Shown here piece by piece: positions 32,906 to 42,278 of a stretch of DNA of 64,000 bases. This DNA comes from Flavobacteriaceae bacterium GSB9 (GTDB lineage: Bacteria > Bacteroidota > Bacteroidia > Flavobacteriales > Flavobacteriaceae): assembly GCA_022749295.1 (NCBI GenBank), contig CP062007.1:1-64000 (forward strand), read 5' to 3'. The translations under genes were made by a program, and so were the position numbers. The first letter of the stretch is position 1. Each line of letters begins with the position of its first letter. Under the pieces are notes generated by a model. That model did no database searches. It was not told the DNA's origin and saw nothing but the letters and a program-made list of their open reading frames with translations.

Positions 32906-35461
32906 ATGAAAGCAGAACTAGCCAAAACCCCACGGAAAACCTTCACCCAAGAAGAAGCGTTTAATGCGAGCCTAGAATACTTCAATAATGATGATTTAGC
33001 GGCTCGTGTTTGGTTAAATAAATATGCCTTGAAGGATTCTGATGGCAATATTTATGAACTTACTCCAAACGATATGCACAGGCGTATTGCTAAGGAGATA
33101 GCCCGAATTGAAACTAAATACGCTAATCCGTTTACCGAAGATGATGTTTTCAGTCTAATTAAAGATTTCAAGTATATTGTGCCGCAAGGTAGCCCAATGG
33201 CGGGTATTGGCAACCCTTTTCAAATTGTATCGCTTTCAAACTGTTTTGTTATTGGTAATGCTGGCCAATCAGATTCTTATGGTGGTATTATGAAGATTGA
33301 TCAAGAGCAGGTACAGCTTATGAAACGTCGAGGCGGCGTTGGGCACGACTTGTCGCACATCCGCCCAAAAGGCTCTGCGGTAAAGAATTCGGCCTTGACT
33401 TCAACAGGAATTGTGCCATTTATGGAGCGCTATTCCAACTCAACCCGCGAGGTAGCACAAGATGGAAGACGCGGTGCATTAATGCTTTCGGTTTCCATTA
33501 ACCATCCAGATTCTGAAGATTTTATAAATGCAAAATTAGAACAGGGGAAAGTTACTGGAGCTAATGTTTCGGTTCGTATTGACGATAGTTTTATGCAGGC
33601 CGTTAAAAACGATGGTGAGTACGTTCAAAAATATCCAATTTTTAGCGAAAACCCTAAGGTTACCAAACGGGTGGATGCCACATCGCTTTGGAAGAAAATT
33701 GTACACAATGCTTGGAAATCGGCCGAGCCTGGCATTTTGTTTTGGGATACCATTATTAACGAGTCGGTGCCAGATTGTTACGCCGATTTAGGCTATAAAA
33801 CGGTATCAACAAATCCATGTGGTGAAATTCCGCTCTGCCCTTACGATTCGTGTAGGTTGTTGGCCATAAATTTGTTCTCGTACGTGGAGAACCCATTTAC
33901 GGAAGAAGCGGCTTTCAATTTTGAATTGTTTAAAAAACATGTTGCCGCTGCGCAGCGTATCATGGACGATATCATCGATTTGGAATTAGAAAAAATTGAT
34001 AAGATTTTACAAAAAATAGATGAAGACCCTGAGTTAGATGAAATAAAAGCAACAGAACGTAATCTTTGGGTCAACATCCAAAAGAAAGCGCAAGAGGGAC
34101 GCAGAACAGGTGTGGGAATCACTGGAGAAGGCGATATGTTGGCTGCATTGGGTATTCAATATGGTAGCGAGACTGGAAATGCATTTTCATTAGAGGTTCA
34201 CAAAACCATAGCCATTGAGGCCTATCGTGCTTCTGTACATTTAGCAAAAGAACGCGGTGCATTTGCCATTTTTGATGCTGAACGCGAAAAAAATAATCCG
34301 TTTATTAATAGATTGAAAGAGGCAGATAGCAAGTTGTACTACGAAATGTTGGAATATGGTAGGAGAAATATTGCGCTCTTAACCATAGCACCAACGGGTA
34401 CTACCAGTTTAATGACGCAAACCACATCGGGTATCGAGCCTGTTTTTATGCCGGTTTATAAGCGTAGAAGAAAGGTAAACCCGAATGACAAAGACGTACG
34501 TGTTGATTTTATTGATGAGGTAGGAGACTCCTGGGAAGAATATGTGGTGTTCCATCACCGTTTTAAACAATGGATGAAGGTGAACAATATCGATACTTCT
34601 AAAAATTACTCGCAAGAAGAAATTGATGGATTAATCAAAAAATCGCCTTATTACAAAGCTACATCCAACGATGTCGATTGGTTAAGTAAAGTAAGTATGC
34701 AAGGCGCCATCCAAAAGTGGGTAGACCATTCTATTAGTGTCACCATTAATTTGCCCAGCGATGTTTCGGAGGATTTGGTTGGAGAGCTTTACTTGAAGGC
34801 CTGGGAAGTTGGTTGTAAAGGCGTAACGGTTTATAGGGATGGATCACGTTCTGGGGTCCTGATTTCCAATGATGATAAAAAGGAAGAGTCGGCTGAAGAT
34901 ACATTAACGACGTTTCCAACAAAGCGCCCTCAAGTTTTAGAGGCCGATGTCGTGCGCTTTCAGAACAACAAAGAAAAATGGATTGCTTTTATAGGTTTGA
35001 TAGATGGAAAGCCTTATGAGATATTTACAGGTTTGGCAGATGATGAGGATGGTATTTTAATTCCGCGTTGGGCCAATAGCGGACTTATCATCAAAAATAG
35101 AAACGAAGACGGCACCAAGCGCTACGATTTTCAGTACAAAAATAAAAGAGGTTATAAAACTACAATTGAAGGGCTATCGCATAAGTTCAATCCTGAGTTT
35201 TGGAATTATGCTAAACTGATTTCAAGTACCCTGCGTCATGGCATGCCTATTGATAAAATTGTTGATTTAATAAACAGTTTGCAACTCGACAGTGAGTCAA
35301 TCAACACATGGAAGAATGGCGTGGTTCGTGCCTTAAAACGTTATGTTGAAGATGGTACGCAGGCCAAAGGCCAACAATGTGATAATTGTAAATCTGAAAA
35401 CTTGATTTACCAAGAAGGCTGCTTAACCTGTAAAGATTGTGGTTCTTCTAAATGTGGATAA
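32906..35461 (+). CDS. nrdJ: Adenosylcobalamin-dependent ribonucleotide reductase (class II)
   Basis: This 851-residue enzyme reduces ribonucleotides using AdoCbl. It shows SLSNCFVIG (first redox Cys), STNPCGEIPLCPYDSC (radical-site Cys region), TGEGDMLAALG, and APTGTTSLMTQTTSGIEPVF phosphate binding. The C-terminus carries a zinc-ribbon-like Cys set (CDNCKSENLIYQEGCLTC, CG, SKCG) that includes the mobile redox cysteines. No cobalamin riboswitch was recognised in the 190-bp leader. Confidence 0.95.
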   Translation: MKAELAKTPRKTFTQEEAFNASLEYFNNDDLAARVWLNKYALKDSDGNIYELTPNDMHRRIAKEIARIETKYANPFTEDDVFSLIKDFKYIVPQGSPMAGIGNPFQIVSLSNCFVIGNAGQSDSYGGIMKIDQEQVQLMKRRGGVGHDLSHIRPKGSAVKNSALTSTGIVPFMERYSNSTREVAQDGRRGALMLSVSINHPDSEDFINAKLEQGKVTGANVSVRIDDSFMQAVKNDGEYVQKYPIFSENPKVTKRVDATSLWKKIVHNAWKSAEPGILFWDTIINESVPDCYADLGYKTVSTNPCGEIPLCPYDSCRLLAINLFSYVENPFTEEAAFNFELFKKHVAAAQRIMDDIIDLELEKIDKILQKIDEDPELDEIKATERNLWVNIQKKAQEGRRTGVGITGEGDMLAALGIQYGSETGNAFSLEVHKTIAIEAYRASVHLAKERGAFAIFDAEREKNNPFINRLKEADSKLYYEMLEYGRRNIALLTIAPTGTTSLMTQTTSGIEPVFMPVYKRRRKVNPNDKDVRVDFIDEVGDSWEEYVVFHHRFKQWMKVNNIDTSKNYSQEEIDGLIKKSPYYKATSNDVDWLSKVSMQGAIQKWVDHSISVTINLPSDVSEDLVGELYLKAWEVGCKGVTVYRDGSRSGVLISNDDKKEESAEDTLTTFPTKRPQVLEADVVRFQNNKEKWIAFIGLIDGKPYEIFTGLADDEDGILIPRWANSGLIIKNRNEDGTKRYDFQYKNKRGYKTTIEGLSHKFNPEFWNYAKLISSTLRHGMPIDKIVDLINSLQLDSESINTWKNGVVRALKRYVEDGTQAKGQQCDNCKSENLIYQEGCLTCKDCGSSKCG

Positions 35462-35522
35462 TATCCTGTTATTTTTAAGTGTTTTTAAAAAAGGGGAGCT
35501 ATCAAGGCTTCCTTTTTTTTGT

Positions 35523-36185
35523 TTAGGTTAAAGTACCGGCATTAAGGTATTTATAATATTCAAGTTCTTTTATGTTATTTATTTGTTTTGAATTTCCATT
35601 TTTCAATAAGTAAATATCATCAGATATGTCGATGAGTTGACTGTACATATGGTCCGTTACAATAATAGCTTTGTGTTTTTTTTCTTCCTTTATAATCTGG
35701 TTTAATTTTTCGATATATAGCGGTGCTAAATGAGAAAATGGTTCATCTAATAATATTAGGTTTCTTTGCATTTTCAGAATAATATAGGTTTCAACTAGTC
35801 GGCGTTCGCCACCCGATAAGGTTTTAAATTTGTAATTCTTATAAGCTTCAAAATGTTTAAAGGTTTTAGTGAAGCTATCCCAAGAAACATTAAATAGTTT
35901 AAAAGCTTCAATAACCCTAAGGTTTTGCGGAGTAAAATGATTTTGGGGTAAATAAGCTGCTAATTTTTTTTGGTACAATGGCCTTAAAACGGGTTTGCCG
36001 TTTAATCTGATTAATTTGTATTTCGGGATTAGGCTACCAAAAATAATATTTAGCAAACAGCTTTTTCCAGAGCCGTTGCTACCAAGAATAGCGGTGACTT
36101 TTCCTGTTTCAGCCTTTAGGTAAATACCGCTTAAAATACGTTTTTCCTTAAAATAAAGTTCAACATTATCAATTTCAGCGGTCAT
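35523..36185 (-). CDS. ABC transporter ATP-binding protein
   Basis: This 220-residue ATPase has Walker A GSNGSGKSC, Q-loop LPQNHF, signature LSGGERR, Walker B LILLDEPF and the switch His in IIVTDHMY. The only partner visible is the 95-residue membrane protein upstream, whose stop overlaps this start by 4 bp. The pair looks like a minimal exporter or membrane-linked ATPase; the substrate is unknown. Confidence 0.88.
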   Translation of the reverse strand: MTAEIDNVELYFKEKRILSGIYLKAETGKVTAILGSNGSGKSCLLNIIFGSLIPKYKLIRLNGKPVLRPLYQKKLAAYLPQNHFTPQNLRVIEAFKLFNVSWDSFTKTFKHFEAYKNYKFKTLSGGERRLVETYIILKMQRNLILLDEPFSHLAPLYIEKLNQIIKEEKKHKAIIVTDHMYSQLIDISDDIYLLKNGNSKQINNIKELEYYKYLNAGTLT

Positions 36186-36469
36186 ATAAAAGCTTTCAGA
36201 ATGAGCAGAAAAGGTAAAGAAAAAATAAGGTCAATTATAAACAAAAAAGAAAACAGTTTGAGGGATGAAAGGCCTAAGTTTTTATAAAATAACAACTTGC
36301 GCTTTTGAGGAGTTTCGCTCTGGATATACCATAAAAACAGGACTAAGAGTAGTTTAGCTATAAGTATAGGAACAATGTTGAATTTCAAAAATGAAAAAAT
36401 AGCATTTATTCCAAACGACCACAATATATATGGTCTGTAAAAAACAAATAGGGAGAATAATTGCTGCAT
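36182..36469 (-). CDS. Small membrane protein linked to ABC ATPase
   Basis: This 95-residue protein has about three hydrophobic helices (near 5-35, 35-50 and 68-93) separated by a basic loop (SETPQKRKLLFYKN). It overlaps the ATPase gene by 4 bp (translational coupling). It is too small for a standard ABC permease, so it may oligomerise or only anchor the ATPase. No family recognised. Confidence 0.7.
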   Translation of the reverse strand: MQQLFSLFVFYRPYILWSFGINAIFSFLKFNIVPILIAKLLLVLFLWYIQSETPQKRKLLFYKNLGLSSLKLFSFLFIIDLIFSLPFLLILKAFI

Positions 36470-36539
36470 AGGTAATTATAATAACGCTTTGAGCATGATA
36501 ATTATTTTAACAATACGGTATAACACCACTTTGCAAGCA

Positions 36540-36568
36540 TTGTAAATTGATAAATTATCGTATTTTTG
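36540..36568 (+). promoter_or_regulatory. Promoter of prfA
   Basis: TTG (36540-36542), 18 nt, TATTTTTG (36561-36568), 20 nt before the prfA ATG. Confidence 0.5.
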
Positions 36569-36588
36569 ATACCCAATAAAAAAGGCAG

Positions 36589-37665
36589 ATGTTAGAGAAA
36601 TTACAAATAGTAAAACAGCGTTTTGATGAGGTTAGCGATTTAATTATCCAGCCCGATATTATTTCAGACCAGAAGCGTTATGTTGAGTTGAATAGGGAGT
36701 ATAAAGATTTGCGAATCTTGATGGACAAGCGCGAGCAATACATCGAACTTACCAATAATTTGGCTGAGGCCGAAGAAATAATAGCTGATGGGAGCGATCC
36801 AGAAATGGTTGAGATGGCCAAAATGCAGTACGATGAAGCCAAAGAAGGGATTCCGAAATTGGAAGAGGAGATAAAAGTGCTTTTAATACCCAAAGACCCT
36901 GAAGATTCTAAAAATGCCGTTGTTGAGTTACGTGCCGGTACCGGAGGTGATGAGGCGAGTATTTTTGCTGGTGATTTGTATAGAATGTACACTAAATATT
37001 GCGAAAGCAAAGGTTGGCGTGTAGATACGGTAGATTTTAGTGAAGGTACCAATGGTGGATTTAAAGAAATTCAATTTGAGGTTTCGGGTGAGGATGTTTA
37101 CGGTACCTTAAAGTTTGAAGCTGGGGTTCATCGTGTGCAGCGCGTGCCACAAACCGAAACGCAGGGGCGTGTGCATACCAGTGCAGCAACGGTTATGGTA
37201 TTTCCTGAGGCAGAAGAATTTGATGTAGAAATAAACCCTAAGGATGTGCGTATTGATTATTTCTGTTCGTCTGGTCCAGGAGGGCAATCAGTAAACACAA
37301 CCTATTCAGCAGTACGATTAACCCACGAGCCTACAGGTTTAGTGGCGCAGTGTCAAGACCAAAAGTCGCAGCATAAGAATAAGGAAAAGGCTTTTAAGGT
37401 ATTGCGTTCGCGCTTGTACGATTTAGAATTGGCCAAAAAGCAGGAAGAAGATGCCGCCAAACGAGGTAGTATGGTAAGTAGTGGTGATAGAAGTGCTAAA
37501 ATTAGAACGTACAACTATCCGCAAGGCCGCGTTACCGACCATAGAATTGGGCTTACACTTTACGATTTGCAAAATATTGTTAATGGCGATATTCAAAAAA
37601 TAATAGATGAGTTGCAATTGGCTGAAAACACAGAGAAACTGAAGGCCAGCGACGATACTATTTAA
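36589..37665 (+). CDS. prfA: Peptide chain release factor 1
   Basis: This 358-residue factor ends translation at UAA and UAG. The universal GGQ tip is in [17 protein letters not shown] (about residue 230), and the codon-recognition PxT tripeptide is PQT in [10 protein letters not shown]. Length matches RF1. The next gene, pyrF, follows after 97 bp on the same strand. Confidence 0.97.
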   Translation: MLEKLQIVKQRFDEVSDLIIQPDIISDQKRYVELNREYKDLRILMDKREQYIELTNNLAEAEEIIADGSDPEMVEMAKMQYDEAKEGIPKLEEEIKVLLIPKDPEDSKNAVVELRAGTGGDEASIFAGDLYRMYTKYCESKGWRVDTVDFSEGTNGGFKEIQFEVSGEDVYGTLKFEAGVHRVQRVPQTETQGRVHTSAATVMVFPEAEEFDVEINPKDVRIDYFCSSGPGGQSVNTTYSAVRLTHEPTGLVAQCQDQKSQHKNKEKAFKVLRSRLYDLELAKKQEEDAAKRGSMVSSGDRSAKIRTYNYPQGRVTDHRIGLTLYDLQNIVNGDIQKIIDELQLAENTEKLKASDDTI

Positions 37666-37762
37666 ACATTTTACAATAAAAAAATAAAATATAGATGATT
37701 GCTGTTAGCGCAAAGCTGTTATGGTAATCTGTTGAAATTTCCTCAACGAGGATGAAGAAGGC

Positions 37763-38578
37763 ATGACGACAACCGAACTAGTAAACCAAATCCACAAAAA
37801 GAAATCCTTTCTCTGCATTGGATTGGATGTCGATTTAAATAAAATACCAGAGCATCTTTTAAAAGAAGAAGATCCCATTTTTGCATTTAATAAAGCTATA
37901 ATTGATGCTACGCATCATTTGTGCGTAGCATATAAGCCTAATACGGCTTTTTATGAGGCTTACGGGCTTAAAGGATGGAAGGCTCTCGAAAAAACGATTA
38001 ATTATTTAAATGAAAACTATCCAGAAATTTTTACCATCGCAGATGCCAAGCGTGGAGATATTGGAAATACAAGTAGCATGTACGCAAAAGCCTTTTTTGA
38101 AGATATGGCATTCAATTCGGTTACCGTAGCACCATATATGGGAAAAGATTCCGTTGAACCTTTTTTGGCGTTTAAAAATAAACATACCATTTTGTTAGCG
38201 TTGACTTCCAATAAAGGCGCATTCGATTTTCAAACCAAAACGGTAGATGGTAAAGAGCTTTATAAGCAAGTAGTGGAAACCTCAAAAACATGGGAGAATG
38301 CCCAAAATTTAATGTATGTGGTTGGAGCAACGAAAGCAGAGTATTTAGCTGAAATTCGTCAAATTATACCTGATAGCTTTTTGTTGGTGCCAGGAGTAGG
38401 CGCCCAAGGTGGAAGTTTACAAGATGTTTGCAAATACGGTATGAATGATGCGGTTGGTCTGTTAATTAATTCTTCAAGAGGTATTATTTATGCTTCAAAA
38501 GGAGAAGATTACGCCGAGGTAGCTGCTGAAAAAGCAAGAGAGTTACAGGTAGAAATGGCAGAGATTCTTTCAGCTTAG
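37763..38578 (+). CDS. pyrF: Orotidine 5'-phosphate decarboxylase
   Basis: This 271-residue TIM-barrel enzyme performs the last step of UMP synthesis. The catalytic DxKxxD is [11 protein letters not shown], with [12 protein letters not shown] at the start and [11 protein letters not shown] phosphate binding. It belongs to the longer (about 270 residue) subfamily found in Bacteroidota and Mycobacteria. Confidence 0.96.
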   Translation: MTTTELVNQIHKKKSFLCIGLDVDLNKIPEHLLKEEDPIFAFNKAIIDATHHLCVAYKPNTAFYEAYGLKGWKALEKTINYLNENYPEIFTIADAKRGDIGNTSSMYAKAFFEDMAFNSVTVAPYMGKDSVEPFLAFKNKHTILLALTSNKGAFDFQTKTVDGKELYKQVVETSKTWENAQNLMYVVGATKAEYLAEIRQIIPDSFLLVPGVGAQGGSLQDVCKYGMNDAVGLLINSSRGIIYASKGEDYAEVAAEKARELQVEMAEILSA

Positions 38579-38663
38579 TTTCTTTTATTAAATATTTAAA
38601 AATCAAACATAATTCGTCTTGGAGATTTTAGACGGTGTCCATAAATTTTATAGGCCGTTTAAT

Positions 38664-38709
38664 ATACAGCCAGTTTATCAGTTTGAATACAGCCAGTTTA
38701 TCAGTTTGA
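38664..38709. repeat. Perfect tandem duplication of 23 bp
   Basis: The unit ATACAGCCAGTTTATCAGTT+TGA occurs at 38664-38686 and again at 38687-38709 without a mismatch, in the intergenic region between pyrF and a small lipoprotein gene. Confidence 0.9.
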
Positions 38710-38795
38710 TTTTTATAATCTATTTTTTGTTTTTCTGACATTTATTATTCGTAAATTATAAAGATTAAGTTATCAATTTATCAATGGGTGTAGTC

Positions 38796-39173
38796 ATGAA
38801 ATCAATTAGAAGTCATTTAAAAATTATTACATGTTTTTTTACATTATTAGTGTTTCTTCAAGGTTGCGTTGTATATAAATCAGAACCTGCAACAATAGAG
38901 GCAGCTTCTGAGCCGAATGTAAAGGTTAGGATTAAAATGATTGATGGTGAATTTATTAAGTTTAGTAGTCTTGAGGTGGTCGATAACAAAATTTTCGGTG
39001 TAAAGAAAAAAAGAGGAGAGGCTTTTAGAACCTTGATAGGTAGGGATAGCATAAAGAGAATCCAAATTAAAGATAAAAAGATGTCAACGATAGGGAATGT
39101 TCTATTGCCAGTGTCTGTAATAGGCTCTATAGTTTTACTGACTATTAGTAGAATAGAAAATAGTATATTATAA
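38796..39173 (+). CDS. Small lipoprotein of unknown function
   Basis: I prefer ATG 38796 (MKSIRSHLKIITCF) over 38784, giving 125 residues. A lipobox QGC follows the hydrophobic stretch (FLQGCVVYKS). The mature domain is basic and beta-rich (VRIKMIDGEFIKFSSLEVVDNKIFGV), and a hydrophobic segment near the C-terminus could be a second membrane contact. No family is assigned. It lies 14 bp upstream of the BtuF-like gene. Confidence 0.7.
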   Translation: MKSIRSHLKIITCFFTLLVFLQGCVVYKSEPATIEAASEPNVKVRIKMIDGEFIKFSSLEVVDNKIFGVKKKRGEAFRTLIGRDSIKRIQIKDKKMSTIGNVLLPVSVIGSIVLLTISRIENSIL

Positions 39174-39187
39174 TAACATAATACGTT

Positions 39188-39997
39188 TTGGAAGTTTTAG
39201 ATCAATTACAAAGAACAGTTGCAATAAAAAGTGTTCCAAGGCGAATAGTTTCTTTAGTACCTAGTCAAACAGAGTTACTATGCGATTTGGGATTGGAGGA
39301 TTCGTTAGTTGGTGTAACTAAGTTTTGTGTACACCCTAAGAATATAATGAATCAAGTTACTGTGGTGGGGGGAACCAAAAATATTCATTTAGATAAAATC
39401 TTAGTCCTTAAACTTGATATAATTCTTAGTAATAAAGAAGAAAATACTAAGGAAATTGTTGAAGCTTGTGAAACCATCTGCCCGGTACACGTTTCCGATA
39501 TTTATACTATTTCCGATAGTATTGAGCTTATTAATCAATATGGTGTTTTATTTGATAGACAAAAGGAGGCCGAAAAGATGTCTACCCTAATAGAAGCAGA
39601 GGTTACCGATTTTAAAGTGTTTTTAGAAAATCGGCGAGCGCTACATGTGGTTTATTTTATCTGGAAATCGCCTTGGATGGTGGCAGCCAACAATACTTTT
39701 ATAAATTGCCTTTTGGAGCTTAATAAGTTTACGAATCTTTATAAAGGAAAAAATCGCTACCCGGAAATTGATTTTAAAACATCAGGTATCTTAAAAAAGA
39801 CTGATGTTGTTTTGCTGTCCAGTGAGCCTTACCCGTTTAAAGAAAAACATAAAAAAAACATCCAAGTAAACTTTCCTAATGCTAAAGTTATATTGGTTGA
39901 TGGGGAAATGTTTTCTTGGTATGGCTCTAGGTTGCTAAAAGCATTTAGGTACTTTAAAACGCTCCGTTTAAATCTTGAGAGTCATCTAGTTTACTAG
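39188..39997 (+). CDS. BtuF-like metal/cobalamin-binding protein (helical-backbone receptor)
   Basis: This 269-residue protein matches periplasmic receptors of the BtuF/FhuD fold: RRIVSLVPSQTELLCDLGLEDSLVGVTKFCVHP, the long inter-domain helix (about 120-150) and a C-terminal lobe. The only usable start in frame is TTG at 39188, and there is no signal peptide, so as read the protein is cytosolic. Such signal-less forms are common in flavobacteria. Cobalamin as the ligand is plausible but not shown. Confidence 0.82.
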   Translation: MEVLDQLQRTVAIKSVPRRIVSLVPSQTELLCDLGLEDSLVGVTKFCVHPKNIMNQVTVVGGTKNIHLDKILVLKLDIILSNKEENTKEIVEACETICPVHVSDIYTISDSIELINQYGVLFDRQKEAEKMSTLIEAEVTDFKVFLENRRALHVVYFIWKSPWMVAANNTFINCLLELNKFTNLYKGKNRYPEIDFKTSGILKKTDVVLLSSEPYPFKEKHKKNIQVNFPNAKVILVDGEMFSWYGSRLLKAFRYFKTLRLNLESHLVY

Positions 39998-40100
39998 TGT
40001 CATCAACAAAATTAGCTATTCTATTTTCTAAGTCTTTTAAACTCACTAACTTGTTTAGATTGGGCTTGATTTTGCCCACTTTGCAAAAATGTGTATTCAT
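39954..40100 (-). CDS. Possible small ORF (48 residues)
   Basis: ATG at 40100 opens a frame reading MNTHFCKVGKIKPNLNKLV and ending at TAA 39956-39954, overlapping the 3' end of the BtuF-like gene in convergent orientation. The composition is protein-like (charged, with leucine periodicity), and an AGGAAC stretch lies just upstream of the ATG. No homology is recognisable; it could be chance. Confidence 0.3.
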   Translation of the reverse strand: MNTHFCKVGKIKPNLNKLVSLKDLENRIANFVDDTSKLDDSQDLNGAF

Positions 40101-40178
40101 AACGTTCCTTTTATATACAAATTACGTGTAAACGTCTTATTCAGACGTCATTATAATGTTAAGGAATTGATAAAAAAT

Positions 40179-40376
40179 TTAAATGGCCGTTTTTTGTTGG
40201 TCACGGTAAAAATATTTCAGCTTATTGAGCTTGTTGAGAAGTTTTATGGCTTTGTATTCTGAAATATCACTTAAAGCTGAGTCTGTTTGTCTGAAGTTAT
40301 AGGCTTGTTCGACCAAAGATTTGTATTGTTTGCTCAGTTTATCCTCTCGATTTTTTATTTGATCGAATCTTTTCAT
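40179..40376 (-). CDS. Small helical hypothetical protein
   Basis: A 65-residue basic, helical protein (MKRFDQIKNREDKLSKQYKS, ending LKYFYRDQQKTAI) with heptad-like spacing. It lies in an otherwise empty gap between the BtuF-like gene and DUF4197. Its composition supports a real gene, but the function is unknown. Confidence 0.5.
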   Translation of the reverse strand: MKRFDQIKNREDKLSKQYKSLVEQAYNFRQTDSALSDISEYKAIKLLNKLNKLKYFYRDQQKTAI

Positions 40377-40469
40377 TAGGGGTTGGTTAACAAGTAATTA
40401 AATATACATTATTTTGTTCAAATTTGAAAATTTGAATAATGTTTTGTTTAAATCATTATACGTTTAAAC

Positions 40470-40500
40470 AAAAAAGCCGAATGGTTTGCATTCGGCTTTA
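40470..40500 (-). terminator. Intrinsic terminator of DUF4197 gene
   Basis: The minus strand reads AAAGCCGAATG, loop, CATTCGGCTTTTTTG, starting 19 nt after the gene's stop. Confidence 0.85.
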
Positions 40501-40519
40501 AAATATTTTTAAGTTTCTC

Positions 40520-41224
40520 TTAATCTTGCAATGCAAAAACTTTTCTAAGCAAGTCTGTGGTTCTTGAAGACAGTTTTGTTCTAATTTCTTTTTCTTCAAT
40601 AGCAATCATAGTGTATACACCTTCTAAGGCTTCTACGGTTACATAATCAGTTAAATCAGGATTAACGTCATTTGTAAAAGGTATACTGTTGTATTTAGTA
40701 ATTAGGTTGTTCCAAATGGTGTCAGCCCCAACTTTACTGAATGAATTTTTTATAACAGGATTAAATTTGTCGTAAAGGGCTGTTTTCGTTTTCGAAGTTA
40801 GGTATTGGGTAGCGGCATCGTCGTTGCCTAAAAGGATATTTTTTGCATCGGTAAAAGTGATACCCTTTACAGCGTCAACAAAAATAGGCGTAGCTTCTTT
40901 TACGGCATCCTCAGCAGCTCTATTGAGTACTTTTAATCCTTCGTCGGCTAAGTTCCCTAAACCAATATCACGTAAGGCTTTATCGACTTTCTGAAGTTCT
41001 TCGGGTAATAAAATCTTAACCAATTCATTTTTATAAAAGCCATCGGTTTGGGTAAGCTTGGTTACTTGTTTGTCTATGCCAAAATCAAGTGCTTGTCTTA
41101 GGCCAGAAGCAATCTGGTCGTTGCCAATGGTTTCTCCTTGAGGGAGTTGGCTAACCACTTGCTGCAGTTCGGCACAAGCCGTAAGGTTTAATAAAAAAAA
41201 GAAGGCTAAAATTTTACGAGTCAT
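40520..41224 (-). CDS. DUF4197 lipoprotein
   Basis: This 234-residue protein has a lipobox (LTAC, Cys about residue 17) followed by a helical domain with the DUF4197 pattern (IASGLRQALDFGIDKQVTKLTQTDGFYKN...ILLPEELQKV...DAKNILLGNDDAATQYLTSKT). These are envelope proteins of unknown role found across Bacteroidota and Proteobacteria. It is a single-gene unit. Confidence 0.9.
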   Translation of the reverse strand: MTRKILAFFFLLNLTACAELQQVVSQLPQGETIGNDQIASGLRQALDFGIDKQVTKLTQTDGFYKNELVKILLPEELQKVDKALRDIGLGNLADEGLKVLNRAAEDAVKEATPIFVDAVKGITFTDAKNILLGNDDAATQYLTSKTKTALYDKFNPVIKNSFSKVGADTIWNNLITKYNSIPFTNDVNPDLTDYVTVEALEGVYTMIAIEEKEIRTKLSSRTTDLLRKVFALQD

Positions 41225-41279
41225 GATATTGGGTTTTATTTTATGGATTTAAATCTAAGAAAATTAAAAGAAGTCACTA

Positions 41280-42134
41280 TTAAGAAAAAATAACCGTTTT
41301 GTTATTAAAGACCATTACTTTTCGGTTCGCATGCAATTTTACAGCATTGGCCAAAACTATTTTTTCTAAATCCCTGCCTTTGGCTATTAAATCAGAAATA
41401 GAATGTGCATGCGTAACCCGAGTAACATCTTGTTCAATTATAGGGCCGGCATCCAATTCTTCGGTTACATAATGGCTAGTGGCACCAATAATTTTTACAC
41501 CACGCTTGTAAGCCGAGTGGTAAGGCTTGGCTCCAACAAATGCCGGTAAGAAAGAATGATGAATATTGATGATTTTATTGGTGTACTTGTCAATTAGTTT
41601 ACTCGAAACAATTTGCATGTATCTGGCAAGTACAATAAAGTCTATATTGTGTTCTTCAAGAAGTTCTAATTGTTTGTTTTCTGCAGCTTCTTTTGTGTCT
41701 TTGGTGACAGGAATATGGTAAAAGGGGATGTTAAAATTATCGGCAATAGGTTTTAATGTATCGTGGTTGCTGATAATAAAAGGAATTTCTAAATTAAGTT
41801 CTCCCGAGTTGTAGCGTCCCAACAAATCGTATAAACAATGGTCGTATTTAGAAATAAAAAGGGCCATTTTGGGTTTGTGTTCAGAAGAATAAATGCGCCA
41901 TTTCATCTTAAAATTATCAGCAATATTGGCTTTAAACTCTGCTTTAAAAATTTCTGTATCAAACGTGTCATCTACAAATTCGCTTTCCAAGCGCATGAAA
42001 AAGATATCCTGCTCTCGATCTACGTGTTGGTCTATGTAAACAATATTTCCTTGGTTTCCTGATATAAAATTGGTTACTGAAGCAATAATGTTTGGTCGGT
42101 CTTTACAAATGATTAAAATGGTAATCTTGTTCAT
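41280..42134 (-). CDS. purU: Formyltetrahydrofolate deformylase
   Basis: This 284-residue enzyme hydrolyses 10-formyl-THF to formate and THF, balancing one-carbon units and supplying formate for purine synthesis. An ACT domain occupies about residues 1-80, and the formyltransferase-like hydrolase domain holds NIHHSFLPAFVGAKPYHSAY with the catalytic Asn/His and DAGPIIEQD. It is divergent from icmF. Confidence 0.95.
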   Translation of the reverse strand: MNKITILIICKDRPNIIASVTNFISGNQGNIVYIDQHVDREQDIFFMRLESEFVDDTFDTEIFKAEFKANIADNFKMKWRIYSSEHKPKMALFISKYDHCLYDLLGRYNSGELNLEIPFIISNHDTLKPIADNFNIPFYHIPVTKDTKEAAENKQLELLEEHNIDFIVLARYMQIVSSKLIDKYTNKIINIHHSFLPAFVGAKPYHSAYKRGVKIIGATSHYVTEELDAGPIIEQDVTRVTHAHSISDLIAKGRDLEKIVLANAVKLHANRKVMVFNNKTVIFS

Positions 42135-42278
42135 GCATTCCTCAATTTAAAGGCTAAAAATAATGTAAAATTAATTGGGGTTGAATAAGGATTAATAATT
42201 TTAGATATTTTAATGTAAATGTCTAATATTTTTGAATATTTCGTAAATTGCATTACGTTATTTTAATGTTTTTTACGA

